A stretch of DNA of 64,000 nucleotides from Salinisphaera hydrothermalis C41B8 (GCF_000732535.1 NZ_APNK01000008.1:1-64000), one strand, 5' to 3'. Shown: positions 42,633-52,738, counted from the stretch's first letter. Translations and numbers: made by a program. Notes: generated by a model not told the origin, from the letters alone.

Positions 42633-44009
42633 ATGCGTTCCCTGGCGTTGCTTCTGTTCGTGGCCGGCACGTTGCCGATGGCGTTCGTGCGCCCGATCAT
42701 CGGACTGCTGCTGTGGATGATGTTCAGTTATCTCAATCCACATCGGCTGACCTGGGGCTTCGCCGTGGATTTCCCCTGGGTTTTCATCACCGCGGGTGCG
42801 ACTCTCGTGGCTCTCCTGGCCCATCCGGGTGAACGCCAGGCGCCGCCGATGAAGCCCATCGTGGTTCTCATGACGTTGTTTCTGGGTTGGATCACGCTAT
42901 CCACATTCCAGGCCACGGTGCCCGACGCTGCGTTCACGCGTTACGAACAATTCTTGAAGATGATGACGATGGCCTACGTCACTCTGATGCTGGTCATAGA
43001 CCGCCAGCGTCTCGACTGGGTGATCTGGACCATTGTTGCCTCGTTCGGTTTCTGGGGGTTCAAGGGCGGGCTGTTCACGCTACTGACAGGCGGCAACTAC
43101 CATGTGATGGGGCCGGAGAGCAGCTTTTTTACCGACAACAACATCTTCGCGTTGATCATGTGCATGACGCTGCCGCTCATGCGCTATGTCCAGTTACAGG
43201 TACAGCATCGCTGGCTGCGGCTCGGGCTGTGGCTGCTGATGGGGTTGACTGCGGTGAGCATAGTCGGCACCTACTCGCGTGGCGGTTTGCTGGCGCTCGC
43301 GGTGACCGCCACCATGCTGATCTGGAAGAGCCGGCGCCGGGCCATGCTGATTCTGGTGGCCCCGGTGGCCGCGCTCGCGCTGGCGTCGTTCATGCCGCCG
43401 CAGTACTTCCATCGTATGCATACGATCGATAAATATCACCAGGATGCATCGGCACAAGGGCGAATCGAATCCTGGAAGTTCGCCACACATGTGGCGTTGG
43501 CACATCCGCTAGTCGGCGGTGGTATGGAGGTATGGTCCAGCCATGATATGTGGCGACGCTATGGGCCGGAGGGCGCCGTCCCGGGGCGCGCGATCCACAG
43601 TATCTTCTTCGAAGTGCTGGGCGAGCAGGGTTTCGTTGGCCTTGGACTATTTCTGGCGTCACTGCTTGCCGGCTATCTCGGCCTCGGTCGGGTTCGGCGC
43701 CGCGCGCGCGCCGGCCCGACCGAGGCTTGGTGGCTTGCTGATCTTGCAAGCATGATGCAGGTGAGTCTGATCGCTTATATAGCAGCAGGCGCGCTATTGC
43801 CGATGCCTTATATCGATCTGTTGTATCAATTGTTTGCGCTAATCGCGGTTATGCAGTTGCTGACCGAAAAGGTCGGCGTATCTGAGGTGTTGGCACAGCC
43901 CGAGAGTACTCCCGGTCGGCGTCCACCCCGACCACGCCGTCCCCGGACACCGAAACAGCGACACGGCGGTGATGGCGTGCGCAATACACAGGATCTGCCA
44001 CATTGGTAG
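42633..44009 (+). CDS. Putative O-ligase/polymerase, exosortase A system associated
   Basis: 458 residues with about ten transmembrane helices and an O-antigen ligase/polymerase (Wzy/WaaL) domain. The conserved region reads GTYSRGGLLALAVT, then a large periplasmic loop and AHPLVGGGMEVW with IHSIFFEVLGEQGFVGLGL. The opening MRSLALLLFVAGTLPMAFV is typical of the exosortase-linked family. It joins repeat units or transfers glycan to acceptors on the periplasmic side. The C-terminal 50 residues are Pro/Arg-rich and cytoplasmic. Confidence 0.9.
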   Translation: MRSLALLLFVAGTLPMAFVRPIIGLLLWMMFSYLNPHRLTWGFAVDFPWVFITAGATLVALLAHPGERQAPPMKPIVVLMTLFLGWITLSTFQATVPDAAFTRYEQFLKMMTMAYVTLMLVIDRQRLDWVIWTIVASFGFWGFKGGLFTLLTGGNYHVMGPESSFFTDNNIFALIMCMTLPLMRYVQLQVQHRWLRLGLWLLMGLTAVSIVGTYSRGGLLALAVTATMLIWKSRRRAMLILVAPVAALALASFMPPQYFHRMHTIDKYHQDASAQGRIESWKFATHVALAHPLVGGGMEVWSSHDMWRRYGPEGAVPGRAIHSIFFEVLGEQGFVGLGLFLASLLAGYLGLGRVRRRARAGPTEAWWLADLASMMQVSLIAYIAAGALLPMPYIDLLYQLFALIAVMQLLTEKVGVSEVLAQPESTPGRRPPRPRRPRTPKQRHGGDGVRNTQDLPHW

Positions 44010-44026
44010 ATGAAGGGGGATATGCT

Positions 44027-45268
44027 ATGCGCCATGTGCTCATGGTGGCTTTCCACTATCCGCCGATAGCAGCATCGGCGGGGGCGCTGCGCACTCGTGC
44101 GTTCGTGCGCTATCTGGCAGAGCACGGCTGGCACGCCCACGTGTTGGTGCCCAAACAGAGCGCGTATCCCGAGACCGAAACGGTTACCGACGAAGACATC
44201 GGTGATATTCGCCGTTGCTGGGCTTTCGATGCACGCCGACATTTGGGTTGGCAGGGACGCTACCCGGCGCTGGCGGCCGTGCCGGACCGCTGGATCAGCT
44301 GGGCGCCATCGGCGATCGCTACCGGCCGGCGGCTGTTACGGGAGTTTCCCATCGAGGCCATCTGGTCCACCTATCCCATCGCGACCAGCCATCTGATCGC
44401 CGACGTCCTGGCGGCGACCTCGAAACGGCCATGGGTCGCCGAATTCCGTGATCCAGTGTGTGCGAACGGCGGCCGAATCCAGCGCATGGCCCAGCAAGCG
44501 ATCGAGGCGCGTGCGATGCGCGCGGCCACGCGCAATGTATTCGTGACGCCGGGTGCGCGACGCCACGCCCTCAAGCGTTTCCCGGAGGCAGCATCTCGCA
44601 GTTATGTTCTGGCCAACGGGTACGACGAAGCGCTCGAGGTCGATCGGGGCGCGCCGCCGCCGCTGAAAGGGCGTCCGGTAGTCCTTCTGCACAGCGGACA
44701 TCTGTATCCGGTCGGCCGGAACCCGAGATCGTTGCTAGAAGCGATTGCCCGGCTCAAGTCGGCCGGTCGGATCGACCGGCGACGGTTGCGGGTCGTGTTC
44801 CGGAATACTCAGCAGGACGATCAGGTGCGGCCAGAGATCGAGCAGCTCGGCGTCGGGGATATCGTCCAGCTCGCTGCTCGGGTGCCGCATGCCGAGGCGC
44901 TCGCCGAGCAGCGACAGGCAGACGGGTTGCTGTTGCTTCAAGGCCGGGCATTTAATGCCCAGGTGCCAGCCAAGGTGTTCGAATATCTACGAGCCGGACG
45001 GCCCACGTTGGCTCTGGTTTCGCCCGGAGGCGACACGGCGGGGCTGCTGACCGAGCTCGGCGCCGGAATCCAGGCCGACCCGGACGATGTGGACGCAGTA
45101 GAGCGGGCACTGCTGGATTTCGTATCCGGGCTGGAGCGCCAGTCCGGGGGTGAGCCGATCTGGCAGCCTGACGCCGAACGGTTGTCGCAGTATTCCAGGC
45201 GGCGCCAGACGGCCGAGCTTGCCGCGTTGTTCGATGCGGTGGCCGGCGTGAAGACGGTCGATTCGTGA
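44027..45268 (+). CDS. Glycosyltransferase (GT4-like)
   Basis: 413 residues; GGGGGA six bases before the ATG at 44027 decides the start over an upstream in-frame codon. MRHVLMVAFHYPPIAASAGALRT is a typical GT-B N-terminus. The donor half has VLLHSGHLYPVGRNPRSLLE, QLAARVPHAEALAEQRQADG and the C-terminal QVPAKVFEYLRAGRPTLALV. It resembles transferases of capsule and exopolysaccharide clusters. Specificity unknown. Overlaps the next gene start (GTGA). Confidence 0.87.
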   Translation: MRHVLMVAFHYPPIAASAGALRTRAFVRYLAEHGWHAHVLVPKQSAYPETETVTDEDIGDIRRCWAFDARRHLGWQGRYPALAAVPDRWISWAPSAIATGRRLLREFPIEAIWSTYPIATSHLIADVLAATSKRPWVAEFRDPVCANGGRIQRMAQQAIEARAMRAATRNVFVTPGARRHALKRFPEAASRSYVLANGYDEALEVDRGAPPPLKGRPVVLLHSGHLYPVGRNPRSLLEAIARLKSAGRIDRRRLRVVFRNTQQDDQVRPEIEQLGVGDIVQLAARVPHAEALAEQRQADGLLLLQGRAFNAQVPAKVFEYLRAGRPTLALVSPGGDTAGLLTELGAGIQADPDDVDAVERALLDFVSGLERQSGGEPIWQPDAERLSQYSRRRQTAELAALFDAVAGVKTVDS

Positions 45269-46473
45269 GCGCACCGGATCAAGCGGATCGCGTGCGCGTT
45301 ACGGCGATCATATCCACATACAACCGTGCCGGTTTCCTCGCCGAGGCGATCGACAGTCTGCTCGCGCAAACGCGGGTGCCGGATGAGCTTATCATCATCG
45401 ACGATGCATCGACTGATCGAACGCCCGACGTACTGGCGTGCTACGGTGCTTCGCTTCAGGTCATCCGCCATGCCGAGAACCGAGGCAAGCCTGCTGGGCT
45501 GAACGAGGTGATCCCTCAGGCTGCAGGCGATTATGTCTGGCTTTTCGACGACGACGACGTGGCGTTGCCCGATGCATTGGCCCGGCACATAGATTTCCTC
45601 GATAGCCATCCGGATATCGATTTCACCCATAGCGGTGCCTTCCATGCGCCGGGAAGGCGTCCGATCTGGGATCGTGCCGGCTGGCGTGTGAATCCGGTGC
45701 CACAGGTCGCGCCTGAAGCGCTGCTCGTCGAAACCATGATGGCGATGTACAGCCTGATGCAAGGCATGCTCATTCCTCGCAACGCTTTGGTCGACATCGG
45801 CTTGTTCGATACAACGCTTGACCGCTGCGAGGATCTTGACATGCTGTTGCGCTTGGCTGCGGCATATCGCGGTGGCGCGCTGGCCGAGCCTACGTATGTC
45901 TACCGCGACCATGACGGTATTCGTGGCGCCTTGGGAAAGCAGCACGCGGGGCAGGATCGGGTAGCGGTGATGATGGCCTACCGCCGGCGAATATTCGAGG
46001 CTGTTTATACGAGGCTGGCCTTGCCCACCTACGTCCGCCATGTTGGTCAAGTGGGCGATCGCGATGCTGATTGCGAGGTGCCGGCGGCGTTGTTGCAGCG
46101 CGGTTGCATCATGATGCGCCAGGGACTGCTGGAGCGGGCGTTCGCCGATTTCGCTCAGGCATTCGCGCATCCCGGGTTCTCCGGTCTGGATCCAGTGTGG
46201 CGCGATACGGTGCTTTCCCGTGCCTGTGATCCGGAACCGTGGGTTTTCGATGCGCCGTTGCGCACGGCGCGGACGCTGGTTCGGCTGCTCGAAAAACACG
46301 GCCAGGCTTCACTCACGCGTGCCTTCATGCGCGGCGCCTACTGGGCGTTCCGGCGTGCCATGGCCACGAGGGATCGTCGGACGGCCGCACAGTCCGCGAG
46401 CTTCCTGGCGGGGCTGCAGAAAACGAGAGCCGTCGAAGCAGGGCGGCACAAACTGCGACTGATTTTTCCTTGA
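45265..46473 (+). CDS. Glycosyltransferase family 2
   Basis: 402 residues from a GTG overlapping the preceding stop. GT-A fold: VTAIISTYNRAGFLAEAIDS, LIIIDDASTDRT and the metal-binding WLFDDDDVALPDAL, ending in a C-terminal helical region. Inverting sugar transfer in the cytoplasm; donor and acceptor cannot be told. Part of the variable, strain-specific-looking half of the locus. Confidence 0.88.
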   Translation: MSAPDQADRVRVTAIISTYNRAGFLAEAIDSLLAQTRVPDELIIIDDASTDRTPDVLACYGASLQVIRHAENRGKPAGLNEVIPQAAGDYVWLFDDDDVALPDALARHIDFLDSHPDIDFTHSGAFHAPGRRPIWDRAGWRVNPVPQVAPEALLVETMMAMYSLMQGMLIPRNALVDIGLFDTTLDRCEDLDMLLRLAAAYRGGALAEPTYVYRDHDGIRGALGKQHAGQDRVAVMMAYRRRIFEAVYTRLALPTYVRHVGQVGDRDADCEVPAALLQRGCIMMRQGLLERAFADFAQAFAHPGFSGLDPVWRDTVLSRACDPEPWVFDAPLRTARTLVRLLEKHGQASLTRAFMRGAYWAFRRAMATRDRRTAAQSASFLAGLQKTRAVEAGRHKLRLIFP

Positions 46474-46502
46474 ACAAGACTAGCGGGATACTCTCGAATC
46501 CG

Positions 46503-47522
46503 ATGGTCAACATTAGCCAGCGACAGACGGTGCGGGCGATCAAATATTATGGCAGCGCCCTGGCGATCCTCGGTCGGTTTAGCCTAGGCCGGCTTCGATT
46601 CAGAAATCGCCCGGTGAACATCTCCTTTCGCCGTCATGCGCCGTTGTCGGTCGTGAAGGGCCGGCCTGCGCAGCGAGCCGGCGGCCGTGCGGTACCGCGT
46701 ATCGTCTGGATGTACTGGAACGAGCTGGACCCGCCCGAGATCGTCCAGTTTGCAAAGCGTCGGATCGAAGCGCTGAATCCGGATTACGAGGTCCGGTTGC
46801 TGAACCGTCACACCATTGTTGAATGGCTGCCGGAGTTCAACTACCCGTCGGAACTTATCTCGATACAGCATTTCACCGACGTACTCCGGCTGGACCTGCT
46901 TGAAGCCTACGGCGGTGTCTGGATCGATGCCTCGTTGTTGTGTTTCGCGCCTCTTTGCGCGCTCTTTTGCGGGAAAATCGAGGACCCGAAAAGCGATTCG
47001 GATCTGTTTGCCTTCTATATCGACAAGTTCTCGAGCCACTATGATCCGCCGATCATAGAGAATTGGTTTCTGGCTGCGCCGCCCGGATCAGTGATCATTA
47101 AAGCTTGGCGCAAGGAGCTTGAAGTCCTGCGTGCAGGTGGCGAGGAGAATTTCTCTGCCTGGCTCAAGGCGCTGCCGGATTATGATGAATTGAAGCAGGA
47201 GATGCTTTTGGATGAGTATCTCGTCTCGCACATCGCGCTCCAGAAAGCGCTGAAAAGACTGGACAATTACAAGCTATGGCTCGAACGAGCCGAGGACGAG
47301 GCCTTTGCCTTTCAGGTCAGCGGCAGCTGGGATCCGCATGTTCTGGTCCGCGATCTGCTGGGTCGGACGTTCCACGGCAAGCCGCCGCGCGTGGTCAAGC
47401 TGACCGGCTATGATCGCCATCTCGCAGATCTGCTCGTTCGGCGGGGCCTCGTGGACCAGCACAGTCTGCTGGGGCGCGCCTTTGCGGAAGATGCCGAATC
47501 AGCGAACGGCGACGCCCTTTAG
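46503..47522 (+). CDS. Capsular polysaccharide-type glycosyltransferase (GT32-like)
   Basis: 339 residues from the ATG at 46503; a TTG at 46470 overlapping the previous stop is possible. Typical blocks are VPRIVWMYWNELDPPEIVQF, ALNPDYEVRLLNRHTIVEWL, FTDVLRLDLLEAYGGVWIDA (the DxD-like site is WIDAS) and PIIENWFLAAPPGSVIIKAW. This matches capsular polysaccharide synthesis transferases. Its last 24 bases overlap the convergent gene on the other strand. Confidence 0.87.
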   Translation: MVNISQRQTVRAIKYYGSALAILGRFSLGRLRFRNRPVNISFRRHAPLSVVKGRPAQRAGGRAVPRIVWMYWNELDPPEIVQFAKRRIEALNPDYEVRLLNRHTIVEWLPEFNYPSELISIQHFTDVLRLDLLEAYGGVWIDASLLCFAPLCALFCGKIEDPKSDSDLFAFYIDKFSSHYDPPIIENWFLAAPPGSVIIKAWRKELEVLRAGGEENFSAWLKALPDYDELKQEMLLDEYLVSHIALQKALKRLDNYKLWLERAEDEAFAFQVSGSWDPHVLVRDLLGRTFHGKPPRVVKLTGYDRHLADLLVRRGLVDQHSLLGRAFAEDAESANGDAL

Positions 47523-48527
47523 CCGACTCGCCAGCCTGGCTTTCAGCTGGCCAGTATCATGAAGCAGGAAATGGCCGGCGCGTTCCAGGCCGAGAATATA
47601 GAGTAGGCTGCCACCTGCCATTTTCAGGCCGTATTGGCGCCGGATGTGGCCCAGTCTTACCCGCTGGCGGTTCGGCAGGCGGCGGAGCATTCCGGCAATA
47701 TAGCGCTGGCGCGTCTGTCGGTCTTCGATCATTCGGCTTCTATGCAGAATACCCGGAATGAAGATCTGCACGGTCTCGAACCGAGCCCGCCAGTCGGGCC
47801 CCAGACGTGCTTCCGCAGAAGGGATGCGGCCATTGGATTCGTCCCGGAGGATGCGCTCGATACAGCGGCTGGCTGAATCCGAAAGTTCGTAGAGCCGGTC
47901 GACGTTGACGCTGTTGGTGATCGAAGCGGCACGATCGCGACGGTAGTTGTAGAGAACGGCGTCGACAGTGAGTGGATTACGGGCGCGCGCGAACAGAAAC
48001 GGCACGATCGCGAGATCCTCGTACCAGATGCCGATATCGAAGCGGACGTCGTCGAAAAGCTGCCGTGCGAACAGTTTGTTGCACGCCGAATTGGTCATGC
48101 GCCAGAAGTCGGCGCTACAGCACGCCACGGTACGTTGAGTATCCCGGACCTCATAGAAGCTGAATATCAGGAGGTCCGCCTCGGGGTGTGATGTGAGTGC
48201 CGCATCGAACTGTACGGTCAAGTCCGGTTCGACCCAGTCGTCGCCGTCGACGAACATCAGGTATTCGCCGCGGGCCGCATTGATGCCAGCATTGCGGGCG
48301 TCGCTCAGCCCGCCGTTGGCTTTGTCGATGACCCGGATTCTCGGATCCGGTTCGTAAGCCGCGATTCGGGCGCGCGTGTCGTCGGTGGAGCCGTCGTCGA
48401 CCACCAGGATTTCGCAATCGGCGATGCTCGGGGCGGTGAGCGAGGCTAGACAGGTATCGATTTCGTCGGCGACGTTGTAGGCGGCGACGATGATCGAATA
48501 ACGGAGGCGCGGGGGCGTACCGCTCAT
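47499..48527 (-). CDS. Glycosyltransferase family 2 (minus strand)
   Basis: 342 residues from the ATG at 48527, just after the stop of the upstream minus-strand gene. GT-A fold: YSIIVAAYNVADEIDTCLAS, ILVVDDGSTDDT, GGLSDARNAGINAARGEYLM and metal-binding FVDGDDW. It resembles the neighbouring transferase at 48529 over most of its length, so the two look like an old tandem duplication. The minus-strand pair interrupts an otherwise plus-strand locus. Confidence 0.88.
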   Translation of the reverse strand: MSGTPPRLRYSIIVAAYNVADEIDTCLASLTAPSIADCEILVVDDGSTDDTRARIAAYEPDPRIRVIDKANGGLSDARNAGINAARGEYLMFVDGDDWVEPDLTVQFDAALTSHPEADLLIFSFYEVRDTQRTVACCSADFWRMTNSACNKLFARQLFDDVRFDIGIWYEDLAIVPFLFARARNPLTVDAVLYNYRRDRAASITNSVNVDRLYELSDSASRCIERILRDESNGRIPSAEARLGPDWRARFETVQIFIPGILHRSRMIEDRQTRQRYIAGMLRRLPNRQRVRLGHIRRQYGLKMAGGSLLYILGLERAGHFLLHDTGQLKARLASRLKGVAVR

Positions 48528-48528
48528 A

Positions 48529-49620
48529 TCACGCTTTTCCGCGCGGCGAGGAGTCGATGCCCAGCCGATGGGCCACGCGGCGCTTGTAATGGCCGAGGTC
48601 TGACAGCAAGAAGTCCGCCAGCCGGTAGGCGCGGCGTTTGTAGCATTCGCCAATCAGCGCGATCTTCGGGCCGAAGTCGCGCGTGAGGAGGCGCGTGCTG
48701 GGCAGATCCAGCGGCGGCAGGGTGTCCATGAAACGAGCGATGTAATCGTGCCGGGTGGCGCGATCGTCGATTTCGATCGACCAATAGATTACACCCGGTA
48801 CGAATACGTCGCTGGTATAGAACCGGCGTTTCCAGTCCGAACCCAGGGCAGTATTCGAGCCATCCGCCTCGATGCGTTCAACGCAGCGTTCGGCCGCGGT
48901 GAAGAGTTCGAAAAAGCGTGAGATATCCCGCGAGTTCATGATCGAACCGGAGCGCGTGTTCCGATAGTGGTACAGGGCTTTATCGATATGTATCGGGTGG
49001 CGCGCCCGGGCAACCCAAGGCCGGACCGCGGCCAGATCCTCGTAGATTATGTCGGTATCGAACCGATGCTCACCGATGAGCGCCCGGGCATAGACTTTGT
49101 TCCAGGCGGCGTTCTTGGTGCCCCAGAAATCGGGCCGGCAGATTCTACGTCGTGTGCTATGGGGGCGGACATCGATATAGTCAAACACCAGCAGATCGGC
49201 TTGCGGGCTGTTCTCGATTGCACCGAGACAGCTGTCTACAGCATCCGGTTCCAGCCAGTCGTCGCCGTCGACGAACATGATGTAGCGGCCATGGGCGGCT
49301 TCGATCCCCGAATTGCGTGCCGCGCCCAGGCCGCCATTGGGTCGCTGGACGATACGCAGTCGCGGGTCCGCGGTGAAGGCGTTAGCCTTTTCGTTCGTGT
49401 CGTCGGTGGAACCGTCGTCGACGACGATCACTTCGAAAGCCAGGGATCGGCTGGCGAGAATCGACGCTAGACAGGCGTCGATGAAGCCGGCGATGTTGTA
49501 CGCTGCGACAATAACGCTGATTGTTGGATGACGGGTCGAGTGAGTATTCGAGGCGTCGCAGCGATCGGCGATCGGTTGTGTTTGAGAGCCGCTGTCCACA
49601 GGGGGTTGACGTCCGGTCAC
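48529..49620 (-). CDS. Glycosyltransferase family 2 (minus strand)
   Basis: 363 residues if the GTG at 49620 is used. A longer frame to 49776 would overlap the divergent gene, and its extra residues are not family-like. Motifs: ISVIVAAYNIAGFIDACLAS, VIVVDDGSTDDT, GGLGAARNSGIEAAHGRYIM and FVDGDDW. Related to the gene at 47499, which follows directly on the same strand. Divergent from the gene at 49732 with 111 bp between, where the promoters for both directions must lie. Confidence 0.87.
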   Translation of the reverse strand: MTGRQPPVDSGSQTQPIADRCDASNTHSTRHPTISVIVAAYNIAGFIDACLASILASRSLAFEVIVVDDGSTDDTNEKANAFTADPRLRIVQRPNGGLGAARNSGIEAAHGRYIMFVDGDDWLEPDAVDSCLGAIENSPQADLLVFDYIDVRPHSTRRRICRPDFWGTKNAAWNKVYARALIGEHRFDTDIIYEDLAAVRPWVARARHPIHIDKALYHYRNTRSGSIMNSRDISRFFELFTAAERCVERIEADGSNTALGSDWKRRFYTSDVFVPGVIYWSIEIDDRATRHDYIARFMDTLPPLDLPSTRLLTRDFGPKIALIGECYKRRAYRLADFLLSDLGHYKRRVAHRLGIDSSPRGKA

Positions 49621-49731
49621 TGCTATCTCGAACTCTGGAATAAAACGTTTTTTTAGTGTAGCGCACAATGTGAAGAGGCCGGCTGCTGCGCCGGGTGGCC
49701 GTGTTAGATTGTTTGTCCATCGGCGAGGGAG

Positions 49732-50529
49732 ATGAATCGGTTGTCCGACACAGGCGAAGGCACGTTGAACACGCAAGCTTCGGCGCTCTCGTTGAGGCCT
49801 CTCTTTGCGTTCTGGCTCGGTGACAACGAGATGTCGGAGGCTCGGCGATCGGCGTGGGAGTCCTTACGCAACGCCGGCCTAGAGGTTGTTTTCATCACGC
49901 GCGCTAACCTGGCCGAGCACATCGCTCCAGGCAGTCTGCATCCGGCCTTTCGTTATCTGAACCTCGCGCATCAGGCCGATTATCTTCGCTGTTACTTCAT
50001 GCACTTTATCGGCGGCGGCTATACCGATATCAAGTGGGTCGGCCAATCCTGGCTGCCCGCCGTGGCCGAGATCGAGGAACAATCGAGCCTCTGGGCAGGT
50101 GGATACGCCGAGGTCAGCCCGTACACGGTGTCCAACATCGAGCATTTCCCGGCACGCCTCCCGATTTCGCGTTTTCGCCATACTAGGCTTGAGCTCGAGA
50201 AGCGGTGGTATCGACGCCGTTATCGCCGGCTTATCGCGAACAGCGCCTTCTATTTTAAGCCCGGCACCCCGATCACGTCGGCCTGGTGGCGTGAACTCAA
50301 TTTGCGAATGGATGCACTGGCACCCTTGCTGGCGGAGTCGCCGGCCCGGCTGCCTAAGGAAAAGCCGGGCGATCTGGTCGACGGCCGTCCGTCGACCTAT
50401 CCCGTGCCATGGACCTTCCTGCTCGGAAGCATTCTTCACCCGCTCAGTTATCGTTATCGTCGTCATATCTCGCTACGGTTACCGCAGCCTGTTTTCGAGC
50501 ACCCGATCCATGGCCATTATCATTCCTAG
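49732..50529 (+). CDS. Glycosyltransferase-like protein (GT32/capsular type)
   Basis: 265 residues, GGGAG before the ATG. LRPLFAFWLGDNEMSEARRS and YLNLAHQADYLRCYFMHFIG with GGGYTDIKWVG match the sugar-binding/DxD region of GT32-like enzymes, here with TDI in place of the common DxD. C-terminal sequence is poorly conserved. Its final 20 bases overlap the start of the large exported protein. Probably transfers one sugar of the polymer. Confidence 0.8.
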   Translation: MNRLSDTGEGTLNTQASALSLRPLFAFWLGDNEMSEARRSAWESLRNAGLEVVFITRANLAEHIAPGSLHPAFRYLNLAHQADYLRCYFMHFIGGGYTDIKWVGQSWLPAVAEIEEQSSLWAGGYAEVSPYTVSNIEHFPARLPISRFRHTRLELEKRWYRRRYRRLIANSAFYFKPGTPITSAWWRELNLRMDALAPLLAESPARLPKEKPGDLVDGRPSTYPVPWTFLLGSILHPLSYRYRRHISLRLPQPVFEHPIHGHYHS

Positions 50530-52738
50530 GCGCCCGCGTGCCGCCCGGGCCATGCCGTTGCCGGATACCGGATCCAGCGTCTTGTTTCCCGGTGTTCTGA
50601 ATCTGTTCACAACGATGCTACTGAGCCTGATGCTCGTTGTCGTATTCGCTGGTACGGCTTTGGCTCAGGGCGGAGCTGAGGGCCGGTCGGTCACGGATCT
50701 TCGGCTGGCGCATCTAACCCATGACTGCCGGCGAGATGCGCCGGTCACTTTCGGTCAGCCATTCCGGCCAGGCGATGTGCCGGCGGGGACCACAGTCCAG
50801 GTGTTCGGTGACGGCAAGCCGATTCCGACGCAGGTGGACGTGAAGGCACGTAACGCCGATGGCTCCGTGCGGCATGCTGTTATATCGCTGAATGTGCCTT
50901 GCGATATCGACCGCAATGACCGACTCACGATCGTCACCGCGAGCGCCTCCAGCCAGTCCACTTCCGGTTCGCTGAGTCTGGAGGATCTGGCCTCGTCCGG
51001 ATTCGACGCCCGGATCGAGTTATCGCAGCAGGGTCGACAGTGGGCGCTGTCGGCGCACGATCTCCTTCAGCGCGTGGTACGCGACGGCGGTTGCCATGCG
51101 ACCACGGTCTACTGCCGGCGCTGGCTGGCGGGACCCGTGGCGAACGAATGGATCGTCGGCGCGCCGCCGGTGGGCGCATCCGGTCAGGTACAGCCGCAGT
51201 TGATGGTGTTCTTCGCGATTCGGGCCTACGGGCAGGGGGCGGTTCGCTCGGCTCGTGTCGATACGGTGGTCGAGAACGACTGGGCCTATGCCGATGCACC
51301 GCAGAACATCGACTACAGCGCGACCCTGCAAATACCGGGGCGTTCGCCTGTCCAAATCGGCCATTTGGGGCACTATGCGCACGCGCGCTGGCATCAGGTG
51401 GCATGGTACGGCGATCACTCGGCCGAGCCGTGGTTTGCCGCCCTGAGTGGCCCCTATCTCCAGGCTACCCCGGCGGTACCACGCTACGAGGATGTCCAGT
51501 TGGATTCGCAGATGCTGTCGCAGGTCAGACAGTCATGTGCGCCCATGGATCATTGCGATGTCATGGATCATATGGAAGCGACCGGCGCCCAGGCCCAGAT
51601 CGGGCCGCTTCCGCAATGGAGCAGCGCCTATGTCGTGAATCCGCACGACTACCGAACGTACCGCTGGATGCTCGCCGATAGCGACGCGCTGGGCGCCTAC
51701 AGTATTCACTTTCGTGAACGGGATACCGGCAACCCGCTGTCGCTGGACCGCCACCCCTGTGCCACCCTGATCGGGCCCGCCGAGCAGTCTCAGTGCCAGG
51801 CTGCGCCGCATGGGGATGACCGATTCCCGCGATGCGTGAACTGCGATACGCCGCTGGAGGCCGAGTCGGCACATCACGGTGCGCCGGCCTATGTTGCCTA
51901 TCTGGTCACCGGCGACTGGTACTACGAGCAGGAGCTGACGTTCTGGGCCGACTGGGTCGAGTTCTTCCAGAACCCGGAATATCGCGATTACCAGCACGGT
52001 CTCGTTCAGCGGCAACAGATCCGGGGGCAGGCCTGGTCGCTCCGAACGATCGGCGATGCGGCTTACCTTTTGCCGGACGATTCGCCCCACAAGGCGTTCT
52101 TCAATTCAGCGGTGGCGAACAACATCCGCTGGTACACCAGCCACGACGTGAACGGTGGTGATGCCAACCCGCTCGGGATTCTGACGCGCGGCGATGCGAT
52201 CACTTATCCGTTGTCCGGCTCGAATCGCCATACCGCGATAGCGACATGGCAAATGTCGTTTTTCAACTGGGCGGTGGGCAATCTGGCGGATCAGGGATTT
52301 GCGGGGGCGGATCGCTTGCGCGACTACTTTTCGCGCTTCCAGATCGGTAGCCTGAACAGCCCGGGGTTCTGTCCTCTCATGGCCAGCGCCTATACATTGC
52401 AGGTTCGCGATCAGGAGCAGGCCCCTCTCTATCAGGATTTCGATACCGTATACCGTAAGACCTTCCCGGGTCTGGCTAGCTTGAGTTGCGGTTCCGCTGC
52501 CTTCCAGCGAGCCTTGCAGAAAGACCCGAGCTTCGACGGCTTTCCGTATCCGAGAGGCACGATGGTAGGTTATCCGGCTTCGGATACCGGTTTCGTGGCC
52601 AATTATCAGATCGGAATGGCGTCGGCGGCCAGCTCGGATCGACCGGGCGCTCGCGATGCTTGGTCTTGGTTCGTGCAGCGCCCGGTACGTCCGGACTATA
52701 CTCACGCGCCGCAGTTTGCTGTCGTGCCCACCCATTAG
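50510..52738 (+). CDS. Large secreted protein of unknown function, paralog of the riboswitch-controlled lipoprotein
   Basis: 742 residues from the ATG at 50510 (overlapping the previous gene); the ATG at 50552 is an alternative. The hydrophobic segment MLLSLMLVVVFAGTALA|QG is a type I signal peptide without a lipobox cysteine, so unlike the protein at 11086 it should be soluble. It also lacks the Ser/Gly linker. Homology spans the full domain: PTQVDVKArNaDGSVRHAVI, TGAQAQIGPLPQWSSAYV, WMLADSDALGAYSIHFRER, YLVTGDWYYEQE, QAWSLRTIGDAAYLLPD and ATWQMSFFNWAVGNLADQG. It has several cysteine pairs absent from the paralog. Probably a periplasmic or secreted polysaccharide-active enzyme; the activity is inferred only. 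Confidence 0.83.
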   Translation: MAIIIPRRPRAARAMPLPDTGSSVLFPGVLNLFTTMLLSLMLVVVFAGTALAQGGAEGRSVTDLRLAHLTHDCRRDAPVTFGQPFRPGDVPAGTTVQVFGDGKPIPTQVDVKARNADGSVRHAVISLNVPCDIDRNDRLTIVTASASSQSTSGSLSLEDLASSGFDARIELSQQGRQWALSAHDLLQRVVRDGGCHATTVYCRRWLAGPVANEWIVGAPPVGASGQVQPQLMVFFAIRAYGQGAVRSARVDTVVENDWAYADAPQNIDYSATLQIPGRSPVQIGHLGHYAHARWHQVAWYGDHSAEPWFAALSGPYLQATPAVPRYEDVQLDSQMLSQVRQSCAPMDHCDVMDHMEATGAQAQIGPLPQWSSAYVVNPHDYRTYRWMLADSDALGAYSIHFRERDTGNPLSLDRHPCATLIGPAEQSQCQAAPHGDDRFPRCVNCDTPLEAESAHHGAPAYVAYLVTGDWYYEQELTFWADWVEFFQNPEYRDYQHGLVQRQQIRGQAWSLRTIGDAAYLLPDDSPHKAFFNSAVANNIRWYTSHDVNGGDANPLGILTRGDAITYPLSGSNRHTAIATWQMSFFNWAVGNLADQGFAGADRLRDYFSRFQIGSLNSPGFCPLMASAYTLQVRDQEQAPLYQDFDTVYRKTFPGLASLSCGSAAFQRALQKDPSFDGFPYPRGTMVGYPASDTGFVANYQIGMASAASSDRPGARDAWSWFVQRPVRPDYTHAPQFAVVPTH

